Shown here piece after piece: positions 3,637 to 5,402 of a stretch of DNA of 5,402 nt. Within the stretch, counting starts at the first letter, position 1, and the number at the start of each line of letters is the position of its first letter. Origin of the DNA: an uncultured Rickettsiales bacterium (GTDB lineage: Bacteria > Pseudomonadota > Alphaproteobacteria > Rickettsiales > Deianiraeaceae). The stretch covers positions 1-5,402 of the forward strand of contig CALCWF010000088.1 of NCBI GenBank assembly GCA_937906355.1. Reading direction: 5' to 3'. The translations under genes and the position numbers were made by a program. The notes under the pieces are model-generated. The model worked only from the letters and a program-made list of their open reading frames with translations. It made no database searches and was not told the DNA's origin.

Positions 3637-5402
3637 ATGAGTTTTTTAAGATCTTTAGCTCAAAAGTTCGCAGATTCGGTGGCAACCGGAGGTTCTGGTG
3701 GACCGATGGATATGGTAGCGAAATTGAAAGCCAAGCTGATTGTTTGGGCTATAATTACTGCTACCGCATTCCTGATCTTCTGGGTGATGATGCTTTTTCA
3801 GTGTAGTAGACCAGAGGGTAACGGTGAGGTATGTATTCACAAATTTGAGAAGGGACTTGATAATACGTTTACTTACGATCTTTCGAATATAGAAACGGGT
3901 GGCGAATGCACCGACGGTGAGATATATATAGACGCAGGACAGAAGATCGACTGGATAGATACTGGATTCATTACAGACGGAAAACCACTGATTGTATACG
4001 TGAGTGGAAACTATTTCCCATGGGGCGAAGGACAGACGACGAAGAGTTTCGGATATCACGTGACGACTGTTCAGAATAACGATGGTACTTTCTCGGAAAC
4101 GCTAGATATAATCAACGACTATCAGGAGTGTGATTTGAATACGAATTTGGTTTATCTGAATTCAGACAATCAGGAGACCAGACTGGCGTATGAAAACCAA
4201 CTGAATGACTATACGAAATGGAATTCGAACAATCGAATGAAAGATAAGTCGAGAATTTTGATAGACAAAGATTTGCAAGAGTCTAAGGGACTTTTTTTAG
4301 ATAATCCGATAGTTCAAGCGGACTGTAACGTGCGGGGAAATTGTGAGTTAGGGACAACGACGGAAGAGCAAGTTGGCTGTGTATTGAAGAATGGTGCCGG
4401 TATATATATGCGTATTGGAGATAATGCCGAATTCTCGTATCACTTGATTAACAAAACCGTTCCGAAGCTAAAAAAGGAATGTCTGAGCGATAGCGAGTGC
4501 ACGTATAAGTATAGCAAAACAGGAACGAAGATAGATATGGTTCAGATTCCATTTGGTTTACCGTTGATTGTATACGATAAGGACTCCGCAGGTAATTCTT
4601 CGTATATAAAGGATGTACGTTCTGGACTCACGACGTCACTTATCCCGATCACAAAGTCATCAATGGAGACTGACTACGAGTTCACCGCGTTTGAGAGAGT
4701 GACGGATATATCGTTGTGTAATGGTGTCGGTTATCAGTTGCTAAACGGAGAGTGTTATAAGAGTGTTACGAAAAAGATGTCGGTCGGCGAGAGAAGTAGT
4801 CCGGTTTGTCCTGATACTACGACGGAGATTTTGATGCCTAATGAGCTATGTGCTCCGCAAAAGGAGAGAAAGATATATATAAAACCAGCGAATACGTGTT
4901 ATAACGATGTGAATGGAAAGATAACTCTTTTGTTTCAATCTGGCGCGAAGAATATGATACCGAAGTCTTCGTTTGAAAATAAGGGACTTAAGGTGTCGTT
5001 TGTTAAGAAGCTATTATCACAGGTGCTTAATCCGTTCTGGGGAGAGCAATCTTCTGCGTCAATGAGAGACGTTGCTACCGTGACCTATACGCCAACCTCT
5101 ATCAGGATTTGCAACAAAAGCAATGAAAATTTGTATTACTCTACGATGAATAGTAATTATTTGATTAAAGCGTCTAAGTATGATGAGTCCGGCATAGTGC
5201 TTGCAGATAAAAATGGTAGCAAGACAGTGGACGTATTAAATGTAGGCTATGAATATGACGGAAATATCAAGAGTTGCGTTGTTGCTACCGTAAAGTCTGA
5301 AAAAATGGAGCATGTTGCTATCGATGATATTGAATACGAATACGAAGACAATTTAACCACCATGCTAGTTAATATAAGCAATATGAAGGATGGTTTATTC
5401 GT
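3637..5402 (+). CDS. VirB6-like type IV secretion protein, N-terminal part (3' end outside window)
   Basis: The frame is open from ATG 3637 through 588 complete codons to the window edge. An in-frame TAA at 3622-3624 bounds it upstream; no ribosome-binding site is obvious. Residues 1-33 are basic with a Gly-rich stretch, then one membrane segment at about 34-54, suggesting an inside N-terminus and an extracytoplasmic remainder. The segment around 105-130 (DWIDTG, then YVSG and FPWG) matches the lectin-like W-x-x-TG...G...WG pattern of rickettsial VirB6 proteins; 248-269 (GCVLKNGAGIYMRIG, then YHL) resembles their G-x-G-LY motif. The TrbL/VirB6 multi-spanning domain expected further on is not in the window. 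Sixteen Cys follow the membrane segment (56, 66, 91, 165, 230, 236, 248, 282, 288, 361, 373, 391, 405, 421, 492, 547), pointing to disulfides. Cys56 is not in a valid lipobox. Rickettsial genomes carry several virB6 paralogues; I cannot say which this is. Confidence 0.72.
   Translation, partial: MSFLRSLAQKFADSVATGGSGGPMDMVAKLKAKLIVWAIITATAFLIFWVMMLFQCSRPEGNGEVCIHKFEKGLDNTFTYDLSNIETGGECTDGEIYIDAGQKIDWIDTGFITDGKPLIVYVSGNYFPWGEGQTTKSFGYHVTTVQNNDGTFSETLDIINDYQECDLNTNLVYLNSDNQETRLAYENQLNDYTKWNSNNRMKDKSRILIDKDLQESKGLFLDNPIVQADCNVRGNCELGTTTEEQVGCVLKNGAGIYMRIGDNAEFSYHLINKTVPKLKKECLSDSECTYKYSKTGTKIDMVQIPFGLPLIVYDKDSAGNSSYIKDVRSGLTTSLIPITKSSMETDYEFTAFERVTDISLCNGVGYQLLNGECYKSVTKKMSVGERSSPVCPDTTTEILMPNELCAPQKERKIYIKPANTCYNDVNGKITLLFQSGAKNMIPKSSFENKGLKVSFVKKLLSQVLNPFWGEQSSASMRDVATVTYTPTSIRICNKSNENLYYSTMNSNYLIKASKYDESGIVLADKNGSKTVDVLNVGYEYDGNIKSCVVATVKSEKMEHVAIDDIEYEYEDNLTTMLVNISNMKDGLF

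Noticed and set aside
3793..3807. Lipoprotein signal at the Leu-Phe-Gln-Cys after the VirB6-like membrane segment
   Set aside because: Gln before Cys does not fit a lipobox, and the segment is long and basic at its N-side, like a membrane anchor.
3655..4059. Open frame of 134 codons on the - strand
   Set aside because: It lies entirely opposite the VirB6-like gene, whose + strand frame is far longer and carries family-like motifs; the - strand product is low-plausibility sequence.

Overview
This 5.4 kb window looks like bacterial DNA from an obligate intracellular alphaproteobacterium, most likely a member of the Rickettsiales. The evidence is a clear VirB11 ATPase followed by a large VirB6-like protein with the domain layout typical of rickettsial VirB6 paralogues, an outer-membrane beta-barrel gene, generally AT-rich DNA, and a tRNA gene without an encoded CCA end. 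The genus cannot be read from the sequence. The standard genetic code fits: ten Trp codons counted in the main genes are all TGG.

Layout, left to right, all on the + strand. (1) Positions 1-247 hold the 3' end of a gene for a leucine-zipper coiled coil ending in Asn/Glu/Lys repeats. This stretch is only about 14% G+C, far below everything after it. (2) Positions 248-369 are a spacer with hairpin-forming inverted repeats and a promoter. (3) tRNA-Thr(CGT) lies at 370-442. (4) At 585-1376 is a secreted protein with a probable outer-membrane beta-barrel. (5) At 1424-2110 is a membrane-anchored DsbA-like thioredoxin-fold gene with a CxxC motif. It is interrupted by one in-frame TGA at 1898-1900, after which recognisable DsbA-type sequence continues for 69 codons. 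(6) virB11, complete, is at 2285-3406 behind a good sigma70-type promoter. (7) A 230-bp spacer follows. (8) From 3637 to the window end is the N-terminal part of a VirB6-like protein: one membrane segment, then a long cysteine-rich extracytoplasmic region. Its reading frame is open for 588 codons and runs off the edge.

Together, the right three quarters is a cell-envelope and secretion neighbourhood. VirB11 powers the VirB/D4 type IV secretion machine and VirB6-like proteins form part of its inner-membrane channel. The DsbA-like protein could in principle oxidise extracytoplasmic cysteines such as the 16 in the VirB6-like protein, but this link is inference and its gene appears broken. Pairing virB11 directly with a virB6-like gene differs from the usual rickettsial split into virB8-B9-B10-B11-D4 and virB3-B4-B6 clusters. 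I found no CRISPR array, insertion sequence or clearly new system. The strongest anomalies are the sharp composition change near position 250 and the interrupted DsbA-like gene.
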